The translations under genes were made by a program, and so were the position numbers. The notes under the pieces were generated by a model. It did not search any database and had not been told where the DNA came from. It worked only from the letters and a program-made list of their open reading frames with translations. A stretch of DNA of 64,000 bases from Tubulanus polymorphus (taxonomy: Eukaryota; Nemertea; Palaeonemertea; Tubulaniformes; Tubulanidae), in NCBI RefSeq assembly GCF_964204645.1, contig NC_134025.1:62001-126000 (forward strand). The letters are read 5' to 3'. Below, piece by piece: positions 34,820 through 47,405 of the stretch (within the stretch, counting starts at the first letter, position 1; the number at the start of each line of letters is the position of its first letter).

Positions 34820-37800
34820 ATGTTTTACTGGTTTTATTTTACTATTTTGTGTCTCATCAATTTGACACAAACGGCTGAATCACGTGACCGCTTTAGACCG
34901 GGTACTCGTCACAAAGGTAAGCCACCCTGTCGATACATTTCCACAATTCGTCTGGGATCACATCGGAACAATGAGACAGATTATTGTGATGTCCCAGCCC
35001 GCTCTCACGAACCGTCAAATTCATATTCGGTAGAAAGAAAACCGTTCGACTGACTGCATTTCATCAAAGATTATTGAATGTTTTAGTTTTCAGTTTCGCC
35101 TCATATTATGGCGATCATATGGTTTTACAGCGAGGTCCGGCTCAGGCTGATATCTGGGGCTATATAACAACCGATAACCAAACTGTTCAACTTCAATTCA
35201 ACGGAAAAAACTACTCGACTTATTCACATCCGGGTAATATCGAAATCGATATTCAAAACGACTTTACTCTCATCTGATTGGCTACATCATGTTTTCATAT
35301 TCAAATTAGGTCCGATAGATGGAGTTTTTGTTTGGAAGGTCAAATTGGAAGCGACGGTGAATCCCGGACCTTACGTTATAACAGCAACATCTAACGGTGA
35401 AACTATCAGTTTACGTGATGTTTTATTTGGGGATGTTTGGATTTGTTCCGGTCAGAGTAACATGGCATTTACATTAAGCATGGTACGATCTAAACCGCGG
35501 TCTGGTTGTCGCTCTGGTATGGGTTGTATAGTCTGACTATTTAACCTTTAATCTTCAGACTAAGATACTCTAACGAGTTTGGATCGGTCTAGGTTGCTAT
35601 TTGTTATACGTAGAACTAAGCCGGTGTTAGACTGAGATGCCTTTGAGCCCTTGACCACAGACATACATACACAACCACCAGTCGTATGATCTAGTGACGA
35701 CTGGGCCGCGTAGCCCCCCAACTCGCTCCTCCCCCTAAATGTGTTGGTTACAGGTTCTGTTTTTATGTATATTTGTAGTTAAAGAACGCGAGTGCTGAGT
35801 TGAAGATTACATCGAATTATTCACACGTTAGAGTTTTCACTGCAGCCGTTGAATCTTCTACTAAGCCTCTTTATGATTTGAAATCTATTTCTGTCCCGTG
35901 GTCTCCCTCATCACCAAGTAATAATTATTACAATTCAGATATAATTAACATTGAACCCACAGTTATTTGAGGGCATTCGATTTGAAATCAGTTCATTGCC
36001 AAATATTTGACATTTGTGTGTGCGGAACTGGATCGTGATGATTCTGTGTTTTATATTTGAAGGATCATTAGGAGGAGATCCGTTCACTTATTTCTCTGCT
36101 GTTTGTTGGTTGTACGGTAAAGCTCTGTATGAGAGATTAAGATACCCGATTGGTTTAATAGAATCATGTGTTAGTGGAACTCCTGTAGAATACTGGATGT
36201 CTAAAGATGCGTTTACCAGTTGTAATCTTCACAGGTTAATTTAATTGATTAAACAAAGTTCAACAGTTACAGCTAAATTACGTACATGTACATGCATAAA
36301 TATTACATATCCATGTACATTTTGTAACCTGTTTTTGTCTTACAAACTTTAATTATAACTTAATTCTGATGGTCGAAATCTAGGAATTTGATTAATTTTA
36401 ACTCACAAATGTGGACTGATTCAATGTTTTATTAGTTTTTAGTTTCGGTAATCAAATGATATTCGAGTCCTTGTAATTACAGGTCATCAGTGCATGACAA
36501 TTCTTTATGGAATGCTATGATAAATCCGCTTTTAAACATGACCATATATGGAAGTATCTGGTATCAAGGTAGGTTCGTCCGTTTTTAGAATATAGAAAAT
36601 TTGAAATGAAACTCTAGCAATTTTCAATCAATTTCCAACTCAAAAATGAGAAAATGAGTTGATGAATTTTCATTAAATTGGAGGGAAATTAAGATGTCAA
36701 CATACACGCAATAAGATTGTTATCTTTTCGAGATACTTATATCGAGTCTCATGTTTTTGAGATACTATATCGAGTCTCGTGTTTATGGTTTCGATGCTGT
36801 TTTTAAGGAGAGTCAAATGCTATGCACAATCGACACAATTATAACTGTACATTCCCAGCAATGATCGCTGATTGGAGGCTGAAATTCTCATCTCACAGTC
36901 AAACTGATCATCAATTCCCGTTCGGTTTCGTTCAGGTATCAATAGTTCTTAACTGCGCTTAACTCAGAGTTCACTCTGAGGTCGCACTAAGCCTCCCGGT
37001 TTGGTCCGACTCGAGAGGTGTTTAATGTTGTATTGTGTATTATTATAGTTAGCTCCCGATAACGATGAATCAATGGTGAATAATTTTCCTGAAATTCGCT
37101 GGCATCAGACAGCTGATTACGGCTACGTTCCTAACCCTAAAATGAATAATGTGTTTATGGCTGTAGCGATAGATTTACCCGATTCTACTTCACCCTGGGG
37201 CAGGTAAATATAACTTACCCTAAATATCAACTTCCAATAGTAGAACTGGATCCAGAACTGTGGAACTGGATCCAGAACTGTGGAACTGGGTCCTGTACTG
37301 TGGAACTGGATCTTGAACTGTACTACTGGATCCTGAGTTGTAGAACCAGATCCTAAAGTGTGGAACTGGGTTCTGATTCCTCAGTTGTGGATCGAACCAG
37401 ATCCTAAAGTGTGGAATAGTTGAGTCGTACGTGTTGATTTCAGGTCACAGATTCTAAGTGTATGAATGTTTATTTGCAGCATTCACCCGAGATATAAATA
37501 TGAAGTAGTGAATCGTTTGACTTTATCCAGTTTAGCGGTCGCTTATAAAATGAAAAATATCCGATTTCAAGGACCTTTCCCAACAGCTGTAGAGTTCATT
37601 AAAACCAAACAACTGATAAGAATAGTTTACGACGATGGTCAAACACAGTTACAAATTCGACAGTCATACGTCTGGGATTACCAGGTGAGATTCGGTTGTC
37701 AGCTCCTGGGGTGGATTTCACAGAAATTCCTGAATCAGTTTATGAATGAATGGTTTCCATGGATCTCCGTAGCTGGGTCAATATCTAGAAATCGGAATTG

Positions 37801-38067
37801 TTTTCAAGCTATTGTTATGAATATCATGATGAATGTTATTGGTTTTAATTATAGATATATTGCGGTTATAAGTGGTCAGCAGCACCTATCATCCACTCGA
37901 CTGATTCTGCTGTATATATCTCCTCTTACGGATGTATATCTGTTGGTCAGATATTATATATCAGATACAACTGGTCAGTTTCCCCCTGTTTACTTAAACA
38001 ATGCGCCATTTATGATTCAAACACTGCACTTCCGGCTCCACCGTTCATTCTTAAAGTGAACTTTTAG
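34820..38067 (+). CDS. SIAE: Sialate O-acetylesterase
   Basis: Removes O-acetyl groups from sialic acids; a secreted or lysosomal SGNH-type esterase in vertebrates. Ten exons: 34820-34916, 35087-35233, 35310-35482, 35779-35917, 36063-36234, 36483-36568, 36808-36935, 37049-37203, 37480-37684, 37855-38067, joining to 504 codons (human 523). N-terminal MFYWFYFTILCLINLTQTAE is a signal peptide. Nucleophile block DVLFGDVWICSGQSNM, then YPIGLIESCVSGTPVEYW, SIWYQGESN (spanning exons 6-7) and IRWHQTADYGYVPNPKMN with the catalytic histidine are all present. The C-terminus LPAPPFILKVNF matches the family end. Exon 1 is the least conserved; the start rests on the signal peptide and phase agreement. A foldback element sits just upstream, and a (CTGG)60 tract begins 26 bp after the stop. 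Confidence 0.93.
37220..37400. repeat. 20-bp minisatellite (GAACTGTGGAACTGGATCCA) in SIAE intron 8
   Basis: About nine degenerate copies of the same 20-bp unit family seen at 12200 and 30540. Confidence 0.8.
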
Positions 38068-38092
38068 AAACTCTGATTCCGGTTATGAAACT

Positions 38093-38334
<242 letters not shown>

Positions 38335-39007
38335 AAATTCTGGCCCATTATTCCATGTATTTAATCAAATTGTCTATTTGTATACATATTTTGAGTTTGT
38401 TTTATTGATTTTTTTAACTGATAATGTAATGACGTATGGATCAGGAATAAATCATGGATATTTCACCAAATTTTGATTTTGATTGTTATTGACAATAGCG
38501 AGTAATAAAGCGTGACTCCTACGGGTCGTGTCGGATCAAGTGCAATTGTTGTATATATTGTGAGTGTCAAATACACAGTACTGTCACACATACAGCATAC
38601 ATTGTACTGTTTATATTGGAGTTAAATATTCTAAACAGGTAAATATATTTAGTTAAATAAGTTAATTTTGCGATAAAATTGGTTAATTCAATTACAGTCA
38701 AATTTCGTATATTTTTATCGGAAAGTGCTTTAATTATACATATCAACGTATCAACATTTTTTTGTGAACAAATAATGTGAAAGCTGACTCAAATTCAATG
38801 ATTATACCATTCACTATAAAGCGATCCTTTTCTCAAAAGTTGGTTAAACTTTAACCAGTTGAAAGTGACAATTTGACGGTGATGGTTTCTGTATAATGGA
38901 CCTGATAATGTTCCTAGCTCCCAGGTGGCGTTTGATCACTTATACATATACAACTCATAGTATTTAAAGATTTTAGTGAAAATAACATAAATGATGATTT
39001 TCTAGAA

Positions 39008-42000
39008 ATGGATGAAATCGACAAATTAGAGGTTTACATTAAATGTAGCGATATTGAGAAAGCTGAGGATACGATACCAGTTTGTGTGATACACCAGAGA
39101 CAATACGGACAGTGGAAGCAGGTGTGGAGAAGTGAACCTGCTATCAATAAAATCAAACCCACGGTACAGTATTTACATTTCACCCTAATGAAGCTATTCC
39201 ACGCACTAGTAGCCAAGGTTTCCAATCTTCGATAAAATCTGTTTAAAAATCAAAACCTCAAAATTTCGTTGAATATTTTATTTCAGTTCACGAATGTTTT
39301 TATAACTGAATTTAATCCGCACCACGATATAAAACTCCTGGTTACACTGTACAGCATGGACCCGAGGTATTAGAAATAACACTTAAACAATCATTTTCAT
39401 CATTTCTAGGAAATTGAATATCATTTCTCGGATTATCAATATTGATATTTCTAGGATTATCGACTTGGATAAACAACACGTGATCGGCTCAGTAGAGATT
39501 ACCGCTCATGAATTAGTATCAACACAATCGAATAAAACAGAAATCAATAGAATTCTGAGGATACCGGGTAAGAGATCAACACCAGGGGGCGCTTCATCGA
39601 TCAGGGTCTAATCAATTCAGGATCTGTGAAATGCACCGTTGTTAAGTCACGTGGTAGATTAATGATTTCGTTTTATTAAAGGTTTCCCAAAACCGCGAGG
39701 TTGGATAACATTTCTGAGTGAAACGTATCGTCCAAATCGAGGCCGAATATTCTGTCATATCGGCTGCTCAAATATGAAAAGAGAAGGAGCAGCAGTGAGT
39801 CGTCTGTGGAAGGTACGCATAATACAGTGACGTCACAAACCTCAGTGAGAACTGCCTGGTGAAAACTCGTAATCATTGTCTCCCTCAAATTTCAAATGCC
39901 CCCATGATCCCTAATATAAGCATTATGGACTGATGATTTACGGGCTGGTTGGATTCAACCCTCCAACCTCTAAATTGATGAAATCGAGAGAAAAAATATT
40001 CTATATTATTTGATGATTTCTTTTGTAGAAAAAAGTTTATCTAGAAATTCAGAGGAGAATATGTGATACGCATCATCCTGTTTATAGAACAGAATTACTG
40101 AAATCTAATGCACCTAGGTAACTCTTTATACAACACTTAAACATTCACTGCTTAAATTCATCAATTATCATTTATAGGAACTTTGTTTATTTCAGGTGGA
40201 AACCGTTTGAGATTTCACTCTCAAAATTGACCGGAATGAGTCAATCCACTGATGCATTTATCAAATTTATAATCTATAAGAAAAATCGGTAAGAACTGAG
40301 GTCACCTAGCGGGAAGAACCTAAACTAGACCCTCTTCTCTCTAACCTACCCGCATCAATTAGATTTATGTAATTCAGGTTTATTTTCAGCGGGAATCATA
40401 AAGAAATTTCTTCATCCAAAATCAGGATTCAAGACTTGATTCAAAACAATGAGAAAAGGTAAATTTCATTCGCACAAAGAATCGTTCAATTAATTCACAT
40501 TCAGTTTGAAATTTTATTACAATTCATTTGATCAAATATTTCTCAAAATTTATAGAACGGATATTTACAAGTTGAAAATGATGAAATGTAAGAAAATTAA
40601 AGAGGAAAAAGATGAGGAGGAAAATGACGATGAAACATTACAGATAACAGAATTATTATTTTATAAATGCAGGTAAGCGATGAGTCCCGAGTCTTGAGTC
40701 ATTGAGCGGAGTTAGGTCCAAGTATTTCTAATGAAACTCTGTTTCTTTTGTTTGTTGTATTACAGTTTAGAAAGAGACTATAGTTTAAATGATTACATCA
40801 ACTGTGGGTTTAATCTCAAACAGATTTATGCTATTGATTTTACTGTAAGTCGACACCCTCCCCTCCCTGCCCTGTATCCCCCCCCCAACCCGTATGCCCC
40901 CCATGAGACGCCGCCATTTTGTTTTGTATTGTATGTTTCAGATGTCTAACGGGGATTTAACCAATAATAACTCTCTACATCATCTACTTCCGGTACGTCA
41001 TTTCCTCCTCATCAATTTGAATATTATAATTTTATCGATTAGATGAATCCATGTATTCGGTGTTTGTATTTAAACAGATGAATGAATATGAGAAAACAAT
41101 GCGGTTGATAAACGGCGCTATCGGAATATACGATCATACACAACAGATACATCTGTATGGATTCGGAGCTAAATTACCCGATCAGAAACATACATCTCAT
41201 TGTTTCTGTATGAATACAGAACCCGTTAAAGGAATTCAGGTGAATATAAGAGAATTATGAGAATAAAACATTGTGAAGAAACTATTCTCAATTCTTATCT
41301 GTTGGATGTATTTCAGGGAATGATCTCGGCTTACGAGTTCATCACTCCTCAACTAACATTCTCCGGTCCCACATATTTCACTCCCGTCATCAAACACGCC
41401 ATGAAACTCGTTCAACAATCCGAACATCAACGGCATTATTACGTCGTTACTATAATAACGGTAAGAACATTTATTCCATATATGGATATTATGCAAATGA
41501 ACTGTGACATAATAATGAGTGTAAGGATGATATGTAAATGAACTGTGACGTAATGAAGTTGTGTGTATTTTGTAGGATGGAGTTTTGAATGATTTAGATG
41601 CGACATTAGATGTTTTATGTGACGCCTGTGATTTACCGATGTCTGTTTTAATCGTGTGTTTAGGACCCTCCGACTTTCACTATATCGTTAGTACTTCCTC
41701 ATCGACTACACTTAAATATCTAAACACGAAATTAAGAAGTCTGTCAAGACTAAAGTGTTTCGCGCTATAAACAGTTATCTTGCATCAGGTGCAATTTGGA
41801 AACAGCAAAAACGTTTTAGTCTCAGTTCGATAATGAATAACTTCTTATTTCTACAATTTTGAAATTGTCCTCGCTATCAGCAAACTGCTAGATCTATCAC
41901 TGTTTCATAAATAATCATTCAACCTAATTGTTGTTGTTTTTTTTAAATTCCAGGATCAATTGCGTTCAACACCCGATAATTTACTGAAATGTGCTAAATC

Positions 42001-42472
42001 AAAAAATACCGCCTGGAGACCGAATAGTCACGTGATCGTTTTGAGAAATACAAATTTCAATTCTCCAAAAATAGTAAGTGATTCAATCGGGCACTGACTG
42101 TCCTTATACATCCGTTAAACATAACGTCGTTCTATTTGTAATATATTTTAGTTGAATGATTTGATGTTTGTCATCTCGTCTCAATTTATAACTTATATGA
42201 AATCAAAATCAATATTTCCGGAAAATTACACCCATAATTCAACAACCGGAAACGGAAACTGGGTGAACGCGCTCACGCAATTACAGGCTGTTCCACAATC
42301 TAAAGGTTTGTTTGTCTCATTTTACCATGTCGTTATCTAAAAATCTTATGTCGTTATAATGAAAACAGTTTTTGTTTTTTTTTTTTTAATTTCAGAAGTT
42401 CTGTGTCCAGTTTGTGGATCAGATGCAGTCAAAACGTTTACGACTGTCCAAAAATTCGACTCATCAAATTAG
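39008..42472 (+). CDS. Divergent copine (two C2 domains plus copine vWA domain)
   Basis: Copines are cytosolic calcium-dependent phospholipid-binding proteins. Sixteen exons (39008-39163, 39287-39366, 39410-39567, 39682-39812, 40029-40117, 40196-40288, 40390-40458, 40556-40672, 40766-40844, 40942-40992, 41078-41239, 41317-41460, 41576-41686, 41954-42073, 42152-42305, 42396-42472) join to 596 codons. The vWA part is clear: SLNDYINCGFNLKQIYAIDF, a DFTMSNG metal site formed across an exon junction, YGFGAKLP, GIQGMISAY, FSGPTYFTPVIKHA, IITDGVLND, LPMSVLIVCLG. The N-terminal C2 domains lack the usual SDP(F/L) calcium aspartates (DTIPVCVI; WKKKVYLEIQ), so calcium binding is doubtful. The C-terminus ends with LCPVCGSDAVKTF. 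Exon 13 uses the weak donor GTTAGT (41687), chosen because the frame otherwise stops at 41770; this junction is uncertain. Confidence 0.82.
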
Positions 42473-42700
42473 ACAGCGACCAGACAGAAATGTGAATCTG
42501 GTATAAATAGACAGCAAATTTGTGTAAAATTTATTTCAGTAAATAAATTCTATGTTGACTTCAAACTCTATTAATTTGTTTGTTTGATGAAAAAAGATTC
42601 GATTGTGTTTAATTTATGAAACAGTAGTTCGCATGTTGTGTTCGTATCCGGTCAAAAATAGATGTCGAATTCACCAAAAAGTAATTCAGATATCCAGTAA
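42473..42700. other. Copine 3' UTR and spacer
   Basis: AATAAA at 42542 probably ends the copine transcript. Otherwise no feature seen. Confidence 0.5.
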
Positions 42701-43080
42701 AATTAACCCTAACCCTAGGGGTCAACCATAACCCTAACCCTAGGTTCAGGTGACCTCTAACCCTAACCCTAGCAGGATTCGAACTTGGAGTCTTCAGCGT
42801 AACAGCCAAGCACACTAACCACTAGACCATAGACCAGTGGTGATAGAAATGGTTTGCAAGTTTGTCTGGTTAGTGTGGTTGGCACCATGACTGGTGACCA
42901 GTCAGGTGTGGTGACTCCACTCACTGTAACAATACCCGCTATCACTCTCTCTCTCTTTCTTTCCAAACCTACCCACATCCATTTATTCTAGAAGATTACC
43001 AGCAACGAAAAAGGGGCACTCAGAGCTTCTGTGGGTGTTTGACAAAGGAAGTCCTACTGATCGAGGGCTGGCCGCCGACA
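42700..43080 (-). mobile_element. tRNA-derived SINE-like element with telomere-like tail
   Basis: On the minus strand an A box TGGTCTAGTGG (42819-42829) precedes a B box AGTTCGAATCC (42775-42785), spaced as in a tRNA, with a tRNA-like body (TTAGTGTGCTTGGCTGTTAC). The acceptor stem does not pair, so it is not a functional tRNA. After the B box comes TGCTAGGGTTAGGGTTAGAGG and two more TAGGGTTAGGGTTA blocks (42705-42770). Upstream on the minus strand is GTGGTGACTC...GGCACCATGACTGG. Right boundary uncertain. Confidence 0.5.
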
Positions 43081-43545
43081 AATCTATTCAACAACTCGGA
43101 ATCAGTTTCATGTAGAAATTAATCATTTATTATTTCTGATTTAAGTTTCATCGTAAATAAATACAAATTAACAATTTTTATTTGAGTGGATTTTTACAGA
43201 AGTATCTACAATACAAACTCTTAAAGTGTTGAATACAAATAGGCTTTATTTCATCACTAATACCACACAATATTGTATTTTCCACTGGAATTAATTCAAA
43301 GATTAAAAGAAATATTCACATGATTCAATAATTTGAAGTATAGAATCTCTACAGTGATTGGTTTAAGTCTCAATAAACATCGTTTTATTATCATTTTATT
43401 GAAATATGAAAATGCGAAAGTTAATGTTTGTTCTATGATCAATAATTGTATTGTTAAAAACTATGAAATACTGATAAACGTGAAAGACTAAACTAAATGA
43501 GAGGGAGATGAATAGTACCTGCCTGCAGGGGGAGGTACTGATTCT

Positions 43546-44044
43546 AATGTCTATTTCAACCTGACTTGAGAGCATTCCAAGTGGCCTAGCTCAGTCATTT
43601 TTAGTAGCACATACCTGATAAAGGTCTTATTAGGACCAGAAAGGACAGGCAGTCGACCTTAAACATCATTTTTTAATCCACTTTAAACTGTATTGAAGGA
43701 TATCTAAAAAGTCTTCACTGAAAGGGGTTCATGAGAGAAAAGAGACTCCATGATTTGAAAGTTTAACAATATGTTTCCATGCCTACACACCAAACTTCAG
43801 TTGGTAGGCATGGAGATATATTGTTAAACTTCCAAATCATGGAGTCCCTTTTCTCTCAGGAACCCCTCTCAATGCAGACTGTTTGGATATCCTTCAATAC
43901 AGTTTAAAGTGGATTAAAAAACGATGTTTAAGGTCGACTGCCCGTCCTTTCTGGTCCTAATAAGACCTTTATCAGGTATGTACTACCAAAAATGAGCGAG
44001 CTAGGCCACTTGGAATGCTCTTAAGTCAGGTTGAAATAGACATT
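43546..44044. mobile_element. 499-bp palindromic (foldback) element
   Basis: Two arms of about 240 bp, roughly 90-95% complementary, meet at a 17-bp loop (about 43785-43801). Ends are AATGTCTATTTCAACCTGAC and the complement GTTGAAATAGACATT. The outside flanks are 33-bp imperfect direct repeats: AATAGTACCTGCCTGCAGGG at 43511 and AATAGTACCTACCTGGAGGA at 44049, both running to AGGTACTGAT. No coding capacity. Confidence 0.85.
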
Positions 44045-44080
44045 AGTCAATAGTACCTACCTGGAGGAGGAGGTACTGAT

Positions 44081-44391
44081 ATCACAATAGGGTTTGGCAC
44101 ACAACAATTATATTAGAACCTTATTACTAAATATAGAATAATATACAGAAGTGCTCAATCTATACAAATCACTAATACTTTAAAAACACCCATCTCACTA
44201 ATACAAGTCATCAGAAATACTTTCAACAAATCTGATGATATTCAAAAATTGATTTAAAAATATTTAACAAGGTTATATTTTTTTGATAGTTTTTAGAAAT
44301 CTCGTACAGTATTTCATGTAAAAATAATACTCTAAACCAAGCATTGAATATAATCTCTAATGGGGTCGGTAAATTCTAATTTGAAATGGTT
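44081..44391. other. Spacer, nothing recognised
   Basis: AT-rich sequence between the palindrome and the stop of the minus-strand gene; probably includes that gene's 3' UTR. Confidence 0.4.
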
Positions 44392-46211
44392 TTATTTTTT
44401 CAACCAGGGAAGTTTAATAATCTTACTGCCATCAGGCCATTCGTAGCGAGTCTGATATTCGGTATAACTGGGATCAAACTGCTGTTTAGCGAGGGGGCGT
44501 CCGTAAATGTGATAATTTGGAGCTGGATTGATGATAAATGGACTGGTTTTCTCATCCGGAGGAGGCCTCGAATAACGCGTTTTATATTCTGATTTTCCGG
44601 GGAATATCATATTAATCCCACAAGCTTCTTGTATTGATTGTGTATTGGGTCCTTTATCTAAATGTTGTCCTCTTGTTTCTAGCTTTTTTACAGGAACAGC
44701 TACAAATAAAATATACTACAAAATTACAATTATATTCTATCTTAATAGAACTATACTGAAATTTCAGTAGAAGTTTCCTCAGAAATTCTTTTCTTAGATT
44801 TTACTCAAAGTTTGGTTTAAGGTAATCTGTTTAACTTAAACCAATTTTGAGCTATTAAACCGAAATCTATTTGCACAGTTGTCATTTAGGTTTGGACTCT
44901 AAATACCGATGATTAGTTCATTTTCAATGTTTCTTCAATAAAATATTAACAATAGGTTCAATAGTTCTAAGTTCAGATTTGAATTGGAGTTAAATAAACA
45001 ATGAAAATGTTATTTTAACATTGAACTCTGAGGATCCTGCAGGGTCCGATCTAAGCACTTGTCCGATTGCCCGGGTCAAGTATATTCAAGTATGAACTCT
45101 GAGGATCCAGTAGAATTGGGTTGATGAACACTGTACCTGATTGAGTAGTAGCTGGTCTGATCAGTTGTGATTGAATCCCGATATCTGGCTGTCTGTTTGG
45201 TTTATTAGACATTGTGTACTGGTTGAATGTATTATGATATCCTGCAGCAGTCATCGCTCTAGGGTAACCTACAATCATTCACAATCATTTACAATCATTG
45301 GGGGGGGGCAACCAAGAAAAATAACAAAATCTCAAATCATTTATCTTACCGTCTGAATTGAAGACAGGTTTATTTTTGTTAAAATCTCTCATCCAGTAGG
45401 TATCTAATTGAAATGGGTTTCTAGATCCCCGTGTGAGGTTGTTTCTATAGCCGGTATATCGATCTGTAACTCCGATCTGATCTGAAAACTGTCGAATTCT
45501 GTTGTATGATTCTTTAGCATACGGTCGCATATCCTACAATATCAAACAAATACATCATTATCAGGGACACTCTTACAAACTGAAAAACACTCCAAACTGT
45601 TCCACTGAACACTCAAGAACACTCCGAACTGAACACTCTCTCTGGAAAACTTACCCCTTTAACATTTAATAGATTCTGCATATGGTGGTGATGTAATTCA
45701 CGGATTTCATTTTCTTGCATTTTTGCCAAGTTATTTTTATCCATGGTTAATTTATAGTTATTCATGACTCCATTCGCGTTATTTAGAGTTTGTACTGCAC
45801 CTGAAATACATTAGATATACATAAACCAACATTTATCCTGCAACTTGGGGTTAGTTCAAATCAAGCCTCCCCAGATCAGGAGCACACACAACTCCCTACC
45901 CCACAATGGATCTTATTGACTTCATTGAATAATTCTGAAAAAAAAGACCTGATTAAAAGAATATTACCTGATCGCTGCTGAAGTAGAGTGGAATTTCCAC
46001 CGTGTAAAGTGGAATCTAATTTCAGATGTTCCACTCCGTTATTTATAGATCTGAATTCTCTTTCTAATTCAGGAGTCACATAATGTTTACCGCTTCCAAT
46101 TACTTCATTGATATCAGCTTTCAGAGTTCTACTTAATCCAGTGAACTGATGCGGGCTGCTGCTGGTGGCGAGCATCCTCTCTATCTCTATCTCTATACAC
46201 CGTTTACACAA
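44392..46211 (-). CDS. Unrecognised 351-residue protein, possibly axonemal
   Basis: Six exons read on the minus strand: 45968-46211, 45893-45934, 45655-45800, 45350-45533, 45137-45268, 44392-44699. Phases agree and give 351 codons; the donor of exon 2 (GTTGTG, or GTGTGT 3 bp later) is uncertain, and Met at 46175 is an alternative start. The protein is polar with no signal peptide or membrane segment. A helical middle (MDKNNLAKMQENEIRELHHH) is followed by tyrosine-, asparagine- and proline-rich stretches: TDRYTGYRNNLTRGSRNPFQ, PGKSEYKTRYSRPPPDE, YGRPLAKQQFDPSYTEYQTR. Repeated Y-x-T-R-Y motifs with prolines recall microtubule inner proteins of cilia, but I cannot assign a family. Divergent from the Ly6 gene by 241 bp. 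Confidence 0.75.
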
Positions 46212-46452
46212 TCAACTTGACACTTGAGCTTCTGTAGCAACCACCCGGAAATACGCGAGATCGTAACTAACTCACCGGGTTCGAATCCCGAATTTATCAC
46301 GGCTAACCCTAACCCTAATCCGTGAATTAGTTCATTCCAATTACTGATCCAGATCCGCGAAATAGTTAATTCTCCACCGTAGCGCCATCTACATCGATCG
46401 AATTTCTGAGAAGAACTGAACGAGTTTTGATGAATTTAAACGCGGTGAAATA

Positions 46453-47405
46453 ATGGATAAGTGGATATATTTATGGGTGATTTTAGCGTCAGTTAGTTTG
46501 TGTAAGTTTTAAACATTTGAAATATCGTTTAAAATACGAGATTTAACCAGTTTAAACTGGTTTAAATTCATATTTAATATCACTTCCGGGTTTCGATATT
46601 GTCAGTCACAGAACTGTGTTGTTGGCTAATTTGGGCGTTGTTTATTTTCAGCTGTTGGTTTAGAATGTTATGTTTGTGATTCTCAAGACAGTAATAAAGA
46701 TAAATGTGTGAAGAGTACAATTCAGTGTGAAGAACATCACGATACATGTGCTACTATTATCAAATATAGAGGTGAGACTCGCTCCAATATGCCTGCCTGC
46801 CGTCCTCGAGACCTCCTCCTCCTCAACCTCATCAGCTATAAGTTACACTCAGATATTTAATCAATTATTAACTTGTTCTCTTCTTGTTTTATATATTTTT
46901 TCGCCAGTCACCTGATGATGTTCTTTAGGAAAGCTCAAAACATTGTCATTTTAATTCTTTATTTCGTTTTTAATCTTTTATATTTGTAAATAATAGGTTT
47001 TAATTCTACTTCTGTCATAATGTGTGACTGAGAGTAAACTGAATTGTTAATTTGTAGTACCCCCGTACTGGACTGAGAGAGGTGATTTTAGACTGGCATA
47101 TATCACTAAAGAATGCAGCACGCGTCCCGCTTGTGAAGCCGATAAAGCCGTTTATTTGAAAGCTTGTAAACGTGATTGGTACGATGACTGGACCTGTGTT
47201 GAATGTTGTCAGGGTGATTACTGTAATTATTACGTAACTGTAAGTATTGTTGTAAATGGTAGAAACGGTTCCTCGGTGACGAGTGTATTAATTACTGATA
47301 GTTTTGTGTATTTATTTACAGCTCGGTTCAGGGATCACCTCGTACAGTATCGTACTACTGGTTACCGCTTGTATCGGCGCATTGTTGATTCTGCGTTACA
47401 GCTAA
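46453..47405 (+). CDS. Ly6/uPAR-domain (three-finger) surface protein
   Basis: Four exons: 46453-46501, 46652-46771, 47058-47239, 47322-47405, 144 codons. Order of parts: signal peptide (WIYLWVILASVSLCVG), a LU domain starting LECYVCDS (residues about 21-25) with ten cysteines and ending in the signature CVECCQGDYCN, then a hydrophobic tail (SIVLLVTACIGALLILRYS) with almost no cytoplasmic part, typical of a GPI-anchor signal. The phase-1 signal-peptide exon is usual for this family. The partner is not predictable; such proteins act as cell-surface modulators. Poly(A) signal candidate AATAAA near 47694. Confidence 0.88.

Noticed and set aside
37685..37854. Continuation of the SIAE ORF past 37684
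   Set aside because: This is intron 9 read in frame; the real last exon starts at 37855 in another frame and matches the SIAE C-terminus.
42768..42840. Functional tRNA gene
   Set aside because: A and B boxes are present, but the 5' and 3' ends do not form an acceptor stem; better read as SINE head.
46225..46320. tRNA from GGGTTCGAATCCCG
   Set aside because: T-arm-like hairpin only; no cloverleaf.
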